This document shows positions 38,272 through 49,338 of a stretch of 64,000 nucleotides of DNA, one piece after another. Positions within the stretch are counted from its first letter, which is position 1. Each line of letters starts with the position of its first letter. The DNA lies in contig JALGPY010000007.1 of NCBI GenBank assembly GCA_023055425.1, positions 87,445,136 to 87,509,135 of the forward strand, written 5' to 3'. The notes below the pieces were generated by a model. The model was not told where the DNA came from and made no database searches. It saw only the letters and a list, made by a program, of their open reading frames with translations. The position numbers and the translations under genes are program-made. This stretch comes from Linanthus parryae (lineage: Eukaryota; Streptophyta; Magnoliopsida; Ericales; Polemoniaceae).

Positions 38272-39713
38272 CTCTATGTGCATTGTTCCTTGTTCATGTT
38301 CTCTGTTACAAGTGTACACTCAGATCATCCCTACCAGATCTCCTTGTACACCACCATCCATGTTTGTTTTCTCATAACCCACTTGCACCCTATGTGTCCT
38401 ACCCTTTCAGGTGGTTCCACCAAAGTCCATAATTTGTTGGTATACACAGATTCCATATCATATCTCATGGCTCCAAGCCATTTTTTATAGTATTGCCCAC
38501 TCGTGGCCTCTTCATAGGTTGTAGGCTCATTTCTGTGAGCAATATATCACCGGGTTATGAGAGATCCATATTTATCTAGCTCCGTGAGATATCCTACCTT
38601 GTGATCCTACTCATGTTCCATCAAAAGGATCAATTTTGTGTTGTGTTTCTTGAACTCCTTCAAGTTCTACTGTCCTCCCACTATTTCTTGTAGAGACAAT
38701 CTCTATCTAGAAGCACAGCGGTTCGAGCAACAAACAATTTGTTTTCGATTGGACTGTAGAAATAATATCCTTTGTTTCCTCAGGATATTCCACATAGTAC
38801 ATTTATCCAACTTAGGTTCAAGTTTATCTGTAAACCTTTTACATAAACTTCAAAAACCCATATTCTTTATGAACGACATACTAGGAAACTTCCTATTTCA
38901 TATCTCATATGTTGCTTTTCATAATTAATTTAGATGGAACAAGGTTAAGGGCGAAATTTTCTATAATTATAACATGTCCCCTAAAAGTAAACTGGAAGTT
39001 CTCTTTGACACATCATGGAATGAACCGTGTCCTACAAGGTCCGGTGTCTCTTCTCAGACATGTCATTCCATAATGGTGTTCTAAGTAGAGTGAATTAGGA
39101 TCACATCCCATACTCCCTTAGATGTTCAAACTATTGGCTTAAGTATTCTCCTCCACGATCCAATGTAGAGCCATGATACTTTTGCCAAGCTGGCTCTCTA
39201 CTTCATTCTTGAATTCCTTGAACTCTTCAAAAAATTATGATTTGTTTCTTTATAAGGTACACAAATTCATATTTCTCTGATCCCATCAGTAAATATGATG
39301 AAGTACTGAAAACCACCTTTAGCATTTGTGCTTAGCGGCCTACATACATTAACATGTATGATTCCCAAAGATCATATATTGCCCTTTAAACAAGTCTTAC
39401 ATAATAAGATTGAAAATCAAATGAGTCTATAAATCCATCCATATGGAGTTCTAGATATGTATCTCTTATTCATGTGGCCTAAACGATAATGCTAAAGATA
39501 AATGAGGTTTATATCAATATATGCAAAATTCTTTTTATTAATGTTATAGATGAAATTATCATGATCAAGGATATACAATCCATTAGAAAAAATTGCATTA
39601 CAATAATACATATCAGAATAAATGGAACAACATTTGTCCTTTATTATGATAGAGAGCCTTTCTTGTCCAAACAAGAAACTATGATAATGCACCTACTCAT
39701 AGCAGGGACGTAA
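38272..39713 (-). pseudogene. Angela/BARE-like copia pol fragment: protease end, integrase, RT start
   Basis: Minus strand, decayed. From right to left: SCLDKKG and IIIKDKCCSIYS (after protease), RLGHMNKR (GAG-pre-integrase, near 39472), FEEFKEFKNEVESQLGKS and DRGGEYLS (integrase core, about 39150-39230), then the RT opening region near 38450-38510. Reading needs many frame changes and stops. The right edge at 39713 joins 52001 once the LTR array is removed. The left edge is cut by the Tat-like LTR, so the rest of RT and the 3' LTR lie outside the window. Confidence 0.75.
39709..39713. repeat. Left target-site duplication CGTAA of the LTR array
   Basis: CGTAA before the first TGAAATACC; repeated at 51996-52000 after the last GTGTTACA. 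One duplication encloses all four LTRs. Confidence 0.95.
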
Positions 39714-40231
39714 TGAAATACCCGTTATTTAGAAACGGGTATTTTTAACAAATATTAAGTTTTAGTTTATTAAAACGGGTATTTTTAAACCATATTAGGT
39801 GTTAAAATAATATTAGTATAAGCTTTGGTATTAGTTTAATTATTTAAAAGTTAATTTCTATTGTTTTAAGCTTTAGGGGGCTTTAGTGTCTTTTTCGTAA
39901 CTTAAATAGTGCAGTTAATATAATTCTGGCAAGTAAAAAGTGTCTTTTAACTAACTAAGGGGGGTGAAAGTGTCTTTTAGCCAAACATGTCATCTTCTTC
40001 CTCTCCTGGTAGTAACAGGAGATGTTCTCTTCTCCTTCTTCGACCCAAACACCCACCAACACAAAATTCGACTCCAAATCTTCCAATTTCCGTCCCAATA
40101 CACTCCCTATTCGACAAAGATCGATTCTTTAGCACCAAGAAATCAATTTCGCCCAAAATAGTGAACCAATTCGGAATCAAAAATCAACCCGGAGGAATCC
40201 TCCTCTTCGCCGGATTCTTCGAATTGAAGCC

Positions 40232-40239
40232 TATAAATA
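40232..40239 (+). promoter_or_regulatory. TATA box of array LTR A
   Basis: TATAAATA, also at 43384-43391 (B), 46624-46631 (C) and 49858-49865 (D). Each is followed after about 40 bases by a CT-rich start-site-like stretch. Confidence 0.65.
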
Positions 40240-40637
40240 GCTTGTGAAATCAGAAACGAAACCCACATCAAAACCCACCACAAAGCTCTCTCTCGCCCTC
40301 TCTCTCCCGTTCGAATCATCAACCAAAAACCCAGCCGTCGCCGGGTCCGGAGAACCGAACTCGACCGCGACCGCCCCGTCCGACGCCGCCGCCGTCCCCG
40401 GCGTCTTCACCCGTCGCCGTCGCCGCCGCCCTTACCGTCGGCTTCCTCCTTCGCCACCACCGCGAGCCCCTCTGGTCTTCACCCGTCGTCGTCGTCCTCT
40501 GCTCAGTTCGGGTAAGAGGACAACCCGTTCTTTGTTCTTATTATTCTTTTGTTTCTTTTTTTTTTTTTTTTATGACCATTAGTTAACAGTTAGAGTTATA
40601 ACAATATTATCTGGGTAGACAACACAAGTATGGGCAG

Positions 40638-40691
40638 TGGCCCAGTGGTTAAAGTTGTCTGTTAGTAATGTGTTGGTCTAGGGTTCGAATC
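40638..40691 (+). other. tRNA-like/SINE-head sequence in array LTR A
   Basis: TGGCCCAGTGG (A box) and GGTTCGAATC (B box), followed about 15 bases later by a run of T, as in tRNA-derived SINEs or pol III terminators. Same pair at 43792-43845, 47025-47078 and 50260-50313. Confidence 0.6.
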
Positions 40692-42373
40692 TCATAGCTA
40701 GCAACTATTTTTTTTACTACTCTACACTCAAAATTTGAAAGAGAAGTTTTGAGGGTTTGAAAGCCTTATTAAAACACTTGTGAATTATTTATTTAGGAAG
40801 TTTATTTTCTTGTTTAAAGGTTAATCTTTCGAAAAGAATAATATTGTTGGTTTACACTTTATAGTAGTAAAAATTAGATAATTATTTTTATACAAGTTTA
40901 AAGTAATCTTTTTGTACTCATCTTTACCCAAAAATAAAAGTATATTTTTCTTAAAGTTTATTACAAATTAGAATAAGTTATTTTCTTCAAATAAATTTGT
41001 TATTTATTTTAATTCAAATAGTTAGTTTATAACTTATATTCTCTATTAAGGCTTGTTTGGTTGGGAGAAACTAGTATTAGAATCAAAAGTGTTTTTTGGA
41101 GTAAAATAATATGCTTCTCTACCCTAAATAATAAAAGGGATATTATATCTAATCTTATAAGTTATATTTATATAACTATAGCCTAGTATGTTTTAACAAA
41201 TAATAAACGCTAGCGTTATCAAGCGTATTTTATTATAAAAGATGTTGTTCACGTTAGCAAGGTTGGGGATAGTTAATAAGGGGATTACACTTGCATTGCA
41301 TATAGGACTTGTTTGTATTTGTGTGTTAGCGATAATTGATTAGATATTATCGAATTGTAGGAAACGAATTCTCCGACGAAGGATAATTCGAATACTACGA
41401 TTGATTTGCTGTGATTGCTATTTGTTGAGGTAAGTAAACATGCCAGGCCTAGCGCCCATACCTTCTTTCGTGTCTAAACTGCTTTTATGATTTATTGTCT
41501 CAAAATTTGAATATCTACTTGAACTGTTTATTTGATAAAGTTTACTGATTTTACAAAGGTGATTCTATCACAACTATCACATGAGATGATTAATAAGACG
41601 TAAAGACGTAAAGTGGAATAGTTGTAGCGGGGATCAATATTTTGAGCTTTGGTCGATGTGGACTACGTCTCTCGACCACTTTATTTTATTTTTCTCGGTC
41701 GCAACCGCCCCGAGTTCGCTCCACTACTTACCTCTCTGGCCGCAAGAAGTCTTAGGGGGGTGTCGACACTTATGGTCGGGTAGCCAGTTATTAGTAGATC
41801 TTCCCCGTGTCAACATGGTAATATATGTTTTCTAAAAGGATGGACCTTTATGATTGAGAATTGGAAGTCCCGATTGGACAAATGAGGAAGTTTGGGAATG
41901 TTTCCCCACAAGTGAAGTGATAAAGGAAAAGATTTGTGAATTCTTATTTCATACTTTTACTCTTACTCAAATACTTTACTCTTCAAACTCATGTGTCGTT
42001 TTTAAACTGCCTCATAATCTATTTACATGCTTGGGTGTTGCTTACTCAGTATTTTCCGCTGACTTTGGAAACTGTGGTGTTTCTTTTTGTTTCTGCACCA
42101 CAGGTTTAGGTGGAAGCATGGCTTTTGGGGAAAATCGAGACACATCACTCTAGTAATTTAAATTTCACATTTAGATTTATTTCATCAAGTAGTTTTAAGT
42201 TTCATTTGCATAATGCTAATATTTGTGGCGAGACAAGTTTTAAACTTTTAATTAATATTTTATGGATTTTTGGGTTGGATATTCTGTTATAAAATCTCCT
42301 TGTATTCGGGTTTAATCTCGGGTACGGAGTGACATCCCCGGGCTTCCGGCTTGGCGGTTTTGGAAGTGTTACA

Positions 42374-42866
42374 GTTGGTATCAGAGCCTGGCTATCCAAA
42401 AAGAAAAATTAAAACCTGTAGGGGAATTTAAAATGGACTTAGGAAAAGAATTTAAAATTTGACAAGCCGTTGGGAATTTGGGTAGTCTTGGATAGGGATG
42501 TTAATACTTTAGGGTATTGTATGGGATACAATAGGTTATAATGTAGGATTATGGATAGTAGACCACATCTTTGAGAGGCAACATGTGAAGCGAGGGATGG
42601 TATGAGGAAGAAGCATCCTCACCTTTTTGACGAGATATTTTGAATTCCGAGGTCGTCACTTCTCCAAGGGGGGAATGATGTAACCCTTCAGAATTTAAGT
42701 ACGTCATTCTAGTACATCGTTATAGTATGTTAATCATCGTGCATGACATTAGTTTTGCATTTAGTAGTCATTGGTAGTTATACCCTAGAGTGGAGATTCA
42801 TACCTTTATGTTGTTTAGAATTTGGTTTAAAGTTCGAGGACGAAGTTTTCTTTAAGGGGGGAAGGA
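42374..42866 (+). other. Array spacer 1 (493 bp): primer site, pol tail, polypurine tract
   Basis: TGGTATCAGAGCC starts two bases after LTR A. At 42602-42643 an open frame reads MRKKHPHLFDEIF and stops, matching the end of the Tekay chromodomain. Polypurine tract AAGGGGGGAAGGA at 42854-42866. Compared with spacers 2 and 3 it lacks about 86 bases between GGGATGTTA and ACTTTAGGG. Confidence 0.9.
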
Positions 42867-45528
42867 TGAAATACTCCGTTATTTAGAAACGGGTATTTTT
42901 AACAAATATTAAGTTTTAGTTTATTAAAAAGGGTATTTTTAAACCATATTAGGTGTTAAAATAATATTAGTATAAGCTTTGGTATTAGTTTAATTATTTA
43001 AAAGTTAATTTCTATTGTTTTAAGCTTTAGGGGGCTTTAGTGTCTTTTTCGTAACTAAATAGTGCAGTTAATATAATTCTGGTGGGTAAAAGTGTCTTTT
43101 AACTAACTAAGGGGGGTGAAAGTGTCTTTTAGCCAAACTGGTCATCTTCTTCCTCTCCTGGTAGTAACAGGAGATGTTCTCTTCTCCTTCTTCGACCCAA
43201 ACACCCACCAACACCAAATTCGACTCCAAATCTTCCAATTTCCGTCCCAATACACTCCCTATTCGACAAAGATCGATTCTTTAGCACCAAGAAACCAATT
43301 TCGCCCAAAATAGTGAACCAATTCGGAATCAAAAATCAACCCGGAGGAATCCTCCTCTTCGCCGGATTCTTCGAATTGAAGCCTATAAATAGCTTGTGAA
43401 ATCAGAAACGAAACCCACATCAAAACCCACCACAAAGCTCTCTCTCTCTCGCCCTCTCTCTCCCGTTCGAATCATCAACCAAAAACCCAGCCGTCGCCGG
43501 GTCCGGAGAACCGAACTCGACCGCGACCGCCCCGTCCGACGCCGCCGCCGTCCCCGGCGTCTTCACCCGTCGCCGTCGCCGCCGCCCTTACCGTCGGCTT
43601 CCTCCTTCGCCACCACCGCGAGCCCCTCTGGTCTTCACCCGTCGTCGTCGTCCTCTGCTCAGTTCGGGTAAGAGGACAACCCGTTCTTTGTTCTTATTAT
43701 TCTTTTGTTTCTTTTATTTTTTTTTATGACCATTAGTTAACAGTTAGAGTTATAACAATATTATCTGGGTAGACAACACAAGTATGGGCAGTGGCCCAGT
43801 GGTTAAAGTTGTCTGTTAGTAATGTGTTGGTCTAGGGTTCGAATCTCATAGCTAGCAACTATTTTTTTTACTACTCTACACTCAAAATTTGAAAGAGAAG
43901 TTTTGAGGGTTTGAAAGCCTTATTAAAACACTTGTGAATTATTTATTTATGAAGTTTATTTTCTTGTTTAAAGGTTAATCTTTCGAAAAGAATAATATTG
44001 TTGGTTTACACTTTATAGTAGTAAAAATTAGATAATTATTTTTATACAAGTTTAAAGTAATCTTTTTGTACTCATCTTTACCCAAAAATAAAAGTATATT
44101 TTTCTTAAAGTTTATTACAAATTAGAATAAGTTATTTTCTTCAAATAAATTTGTTATTTATTTTAATTCAAATAGTTAGTTTATAACTTATATTCTCTAT
44201 TAAGGCTTGTTTGGTTGGGAGAAACTAGTATTAGAATCAAAAGTGTTTTTTGGAGTAAAATAATATGCTTCTCTACCCTAAATAATAAAAGGGATATTTT
44301 ATCTAATCTTATAAGTTATATTTATATAACTATAGCCTAGTATGTTTTAACAAATAATAAACGCTAGCGTTATCAAGCGTATTTTATTATAAAAGATGTT
44401 GTTCACGTTAGCAAGGTTGGGGATAGTTAATAAGGGGATTACACTTGCATTGCATATAGGACTTGTTTGTATTTGTGTGTTAGCGATAATTGATTAGATA
44501 TTATCGAATTGTAGGAAACGAATTCTCCGACGAAGGATAATTCGAATACTACGATTGATTTGCTGTGATTGCTATTTGTTGAGGTAAGTAAACATGCCAG
44601 GCCTAGCGCCCATACCTTCTTTCGTGTCTAAACTGCTTTTGTGATTTATTGTCTCAAAATTTGAATATCTACTTGAACTGTTTATTTGATAAAGTTTACT
44701 GATTTTACAAAGGTGATTCTATCACAACTATCACATGAGATGATTAATAAGACGTAAAGACGTAAAGTGGAATAGTTGTAGCGGGGATCAATATTTTGAG
44801 CTTTGGTCGATGTGGACTACGTCTCTCGACCACTTTATTTTATTTTTCTCGGTCGCAACCGCCCCGAGTTCGCTCCACTACTTACCTCTCTGGCCGCAAG
44901 AAGTCTTAGGGGGGTGTCGACACTTATGGTCGGGTAGCCAGTTATTAGTAGATCTTCCCCGTGTCAACATGGTAATATATGTTTTCTAAAAGGATGGACC
45001 TTTATGATTGAGAATTGGAAGTCCCGATTGGACAAATGAGGAAGTTTGGGAATGTTTCCCCACAAGTGAAGTGATAAAGGAAAAGATTTGTGAATTCTTA
45101 TTTCATACTTTTACTCTTACTCAAATACTTTACTCTTCAAACTCATGTGTCGTTTTTAAACTGCCTCATAATCTATTTACATGCTTGGGTGTTGCTTACT
45201 CAGTATTTTCCGCTGACTTTGGAAACTGTGGTGTTTCTTTTTGTTTCTGCACCACAGGTTTAGGTGGAAGCATGGCTTTTGGGGAAAATTGAGACACATC
45301 ACTCTAGTAATTTAAATTTCACATTTAGATTTATTTCATCAAGTAGTTTTAAGTTTCATTTGCATAATGCTAATATTTGTGGCGAGACAAGTTTTAAACT
45401 TTTAATTAATATTTTTATGAATTTTTGAGTTGGATATTCTGTTATAAAATCTCCTTGTATTCGGGTTTAATCTCGGGTACGGAGTGACATCCCCGGGCTT
45501 CCGGCTTGGCGGTTTTGGAAGTGTTACA
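42867..45528 (+). repeat. Array LTR B (2662 bp)
   Basis: TATA 43384-43391; donor at 43668; acceptor ending 44514; mini-exon 44515-44583; donor at 44584; final acceptor ending 45257. It shares most private variants with LTR A. Confidence 0.95.
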
Positions 45529-46107
45529 GTTGGTATCAGAGCCTGGCTATCCAAAAAGAAAAATTAAAACCTGTAGGGGAATTTAAAATGGACTTAGGAA
45601 AAGAATTTAAAATTTGACAAGCCGTTGGGAATTTGGGTAGTCTTGGATAGGGATGTTATGTGAAACTAATTGTTTGATGATCAATGTGTTATATTACTTG
45701 ATTAGCTGCTCACTATATGCCATGTATTGCATTTTTTTTACTTTATACTTTAGGGTATTGTATGGGATACAATAGGTTATAATGTAGGATTATGGATAGT
45801 AGACCACATCTTTGAGAGGCAACATGTGAAGCGAGGGATGGTATGAGGAAGAAGCATCCTCACCTTTTTGACGAGATATTTTGAATTCCGAGGTCGTCAC
45901 TTCTCCAAGGGGGGAATGATGTAACCCTTCAGAATTTAAGTACGTCATTCTAGTACATCGTTATAGTATGTTAATCATCGTGCATGACATTAGTTTTGCA
46001 TTTAGTAGTCATTGGTAGTTATACCCTAGAGTGGAGATTCATACCTTTATGTTGTTTAGAATTTGGTTTAAACTTCGAGGACGAAGTTTTCTTTAAGGGG
46101 GGAAGGA
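45529..46107 (+). other. Array spacer 2 (579 bp)
   Basis: Primer site, pol tail at 45843-45884 and polypurine tract at 46095-46107, with the 86-base segment that spacer 1 lacks. No gene. Confidence 0.9.
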
Positions 46108-48759
46108 TGAAATACTCCGTTATTTAGAAACGGGTATTTTTAACAAATATTAAGTTTTAGTTTATTAAAACGGGTATTTTTAAACCATATTAGGAGTTAA
46201 AATAATATTAGTATAAGCTTTGGTATTAGTTTAATTATTTAAAAGTTAATTTCTATTGTTTTAAGCTTTAGGGGGCTTTAGTGTCTTTTTCGTAACTTAA
46301 ATAGTGCAGTTAATATAATTCAGGTGGGTAAAAGTGTCTTTTAACTAACTAAGGGGGGTGAAAGTGTCTTTTAGCCAAACTGGTCATCTTCTTCCTCTCC
46401 TGGTAGTAACAGGAGATGTTCTCTTCTCCTTCTTCGACCCAAACACCCACCAACCAAATTCGACTCCAAATCTTCCAATTTCCGTCCCAATACACTCCCT
46501 ATTCGACAAAGATCGATTCTTTAGCACCAAGAAACCAATTTCGCCCAAAATAGTGAACCAATTCGGAATCAAAAATCAACCTGGAGGAATCCTCCTCTTC
46601 GCCGGATTCTTCGAATTGAAGCCTATAAATAGCTTGTGAAATCAGAAACGAAACCCACATCAAAACCCACCACAAAGCTCTCTCTCTCGCCCTCTCTCTC
46701 CCGTTCGAATCATCAACCAAAAACCCAGCCGTCGCCGGGTCCGGAGAACCGAACTCGACCGCGACCGCCCCGTCCGACGCCGCCGCCGTCCCCGGCGTCT
46801 TCACCCGTCGCGGTCGCCGCCGCCCTTACCGTCGGCTTCCGCCTTCGCCACCACCGCGAGCCCCTCTGGTCTTCACCCGTCGTCGTCGTCCTCTGCTCAG
46901 TTCGGTTAAGAGGACAACCCGTTCTTTGTTCTTATTACTCTTTTGTTTCTTTTTTTTTATGACCATTAGTTAACAGTTAGAGTTATAACAATATTATCTG
47001 GGTAGACAACACAAGTATGGGTAGTGGCCCAGTGGTTAAAGTTGTCTGTTAGTAATGTGTTGGTCTAGGGTTCGAATCTCATAGCTAGCAACTATTTTTT
47101 TTACTACTCTACACTCAAAATTTGAAAGAGAAGTTTTGAGGGTTTGAAAGCCTTATTAAAAAACTTGTGAATTATTTATTTAGGAAGTTTATTTTCTTGT
47201 TTAAAGGTTAATCTTTCGAAAAGAATAATATTGTTGGGTTATACTTTATAGTAGTAAAAATTAGATAATTATTTTTATACAAGTTTAAAGTAATCTTTTT
47301 GTACTCATCTTTACGCAAAAATAAAAGTATATTTTTCTTAAAGTTTATTACAAATTAGAATAAGTTATTTTCTTCAAATAAATTTGTTATTTATTTTAAT
47401 TCAAATAGTTAGTTTATAACTTATATTCTCTATTAAGGCTTGTTTGGTTGGGAGAAACTAGTATTAGAATCAAAAGTGTTTTTGGAGTAAATTAATATGC
47501 TTCTCTACCCTAAATAATAAAAGGGATATTTTATCTAATCTTATAAGTTATATTTATATAACTATAGCCTAGTATGTTTAACAAATAATAAACGCTAGCG
47601 TTATCAAGCGTATTTTATTATAAAAGATGTTGTTCACGTTAGCAAGGTTGGGGAGAGTTAATAAGGGGATTACACTTGCATTGCATATAGGACTTGTTTG
47701 TATTTGTGTGTTAGCGATAATTGATTAGATATTATCGAATTGTAGGAAACGAATTCTCCGACGAAGGATAATTCGAATACTACGATTGATTTGCTGTGAT
47801 TGCTATTTGTTGAGGTAAGTAAACATGCCAGGCCTAGCGGCCATACCTTCTTTCATGTCTAAACTGCTTTTGTGATTTATTGTCTCAAAATTTGAATATC
47901 TACTTGAACTGTTTATTTGAGAAAGTTTACTGAATTTACAAAGGTGATTCTATCACAACTATCACATGAGATGATTAATGAGACGTAAAGACGTAAAGTG
48001 GAATAGTTGTAGCGGGGATCAATATTTTGAGCTTTGGTCGATGTGGACTACGTCTCTCGACCACTTTATTTTATTTTGCTCGGTCGCAACCGCCCCGAGT
48101 TCGCTCCACTACTTACCTCTCTGGCCGCAAGAAGTCTTAGGGGGGTGTCGACACTTATGGTCTGGTAGCCAGTTATTAGTAGATCTTCCCTGTGTCAACA
48201 TGGTAATATATGTTTTCTAAAAGGATGGACCTTTATGATTGAGAATTGGAAGTCCCGATTGGACAAATGAGGAAGTTTGGGAATGTTTCCCCACAAGTGA
48301 AGTGATAAAGGAAAAGATTTGTGAATTCTTATTTCATACTTTTACTCTTACTCAAATACTTTACTCTTCAAACTCATGTGTCGTTTTTAAACTGCCTCAT
48401 AATCTATTTACATGCTTGGGTGTTGCTTACTCAGTATTTTCCGCTGACTTTGGAAACTGTGGTGTTTCTTTTTGTTTCTGCACCACAGGTTTAGGTGGAA
48501 GCATGGCTTTTGGGGAAAATCGAGACACATCACTCTAGTAATTTAAATTTCACATTTAGATTTATTTCATCAAGTAGTTTTAAGTTTCATTTGCATAATG
48601 CTAATATTTGTGGCGAGACAAGTTTTAAACTTTTAATTAATATTTTTATGGATTTTTGGGTTGGATATTCTGTTATAAAATCTCCTTGTATTCGGGTTTA
48701 ATCTCGGGTACGGAGTGACATCCCCGGGCTTCCGGCTTGGCGGTTTTTGGGGTGTTACA
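46108..48759 (+). repeat. Array LTR C (2652 bp)
   Basis: TATA 46624-46631; acceptor ending 47745; mini-exon 47746-47814; donor at 47815; final acceptor ending 48488. The first donor is altered here (TTCGGTTAAG at 46911-46920 instead of TTCGGGTAAG). Several variants are shared with LTR D and not with A or B. Confidence 0.95.
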
Positions 48760-49338
48760 GTTGGTATCAGAGCCTGGCTATCCAAAAAGAAAAATTAAAA
48801 CCTGTAGGGGAATTTAAAATGGACTTAGGGAAAGAATTTAAAATTTGACAAGCCGTTGGGAATTTGGGTAGTCTTGGATAGGGCTGTTATGTGAAACTAA
48901 TTGTTTGATGATCAATGTGTTATATTACTTGATTAGCTGCTCACTATATGCCATGTATTGCATTTTTTTTACTTTATACTTTAGGGTATTGTATGGGATA
49001 CAATAGGTTATAATGAGGGATTATGGATAGTAGACCACATCTTTGAGAGGCAACATGTGAAGCGAGGGATGGTATGAGGAAGAAGCATCCTCACCTTTTT
49101 GACGAGATATTTTGAATTCCGAGGTCGTCACTTTTCCAAGGGGGGAATGATGTAACCCTTCAGAATTTAAGTACGTCATTCTAGTACATCGTTATAGTAT
49201 GTTAATCATCGTGCATGACATTAGTTTTGCATTTAGTAGTCATTGGTAGTTATACCCTAGAGTGGAGATTCATACCTTTATGTTGTTTAGAATTTGGTTT
49301 AAACTTCGAGGACGAAGTTTTCTTTAAGGGGGGAAGGA
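48760..49338 (+). other. Array spacer 3 (579 bp)
   Basis: Primer site, pol tail at 49074-49115 and polypurine tract at 49326-49338. Same layout as spacer 2. Confidence 0.9.

Larger units (their letters stand above)
39714..42373 (+). repeat. Array LTR A (2660 bp)
   Basis: TGAAATACCC...GTGTTACA. TATA box TATAAATA at 40232-40239, then a CT- and CG-rich leader. Donor GTAAGA at 40512, acceptor TTGTAG ending at 41360, mini-exon 41361-41429, donor GTAAGTAA at 41430, final acceptor CACCACAG ending at 42103. Pol III-like A box at 40638-40648 and B box at 40682-40691. Confidence 0.95.

Noticed and set aside
40244..40582. Arg/Pro-rich open frame in the array LTR leaders
   Set aside because: CG- and CT-rich leader sequence downstream of the TATA box; the frame is not kept between LTR copies.
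40638..40700. Possible tRNA gene
   Set aside because: A and B boxes are present but no acceptor stem or clear anticodon arm can be drawn; treated as a SINE-like relic.
41854..42153. 99-codon open frame repeated in all four array LTRs (also 45008, 48239, 51475)
   Set aside because: Starts at TTG, runs across the predicted intron 2 acceptor and is repeated only because the LTRs are copies; no protein features.
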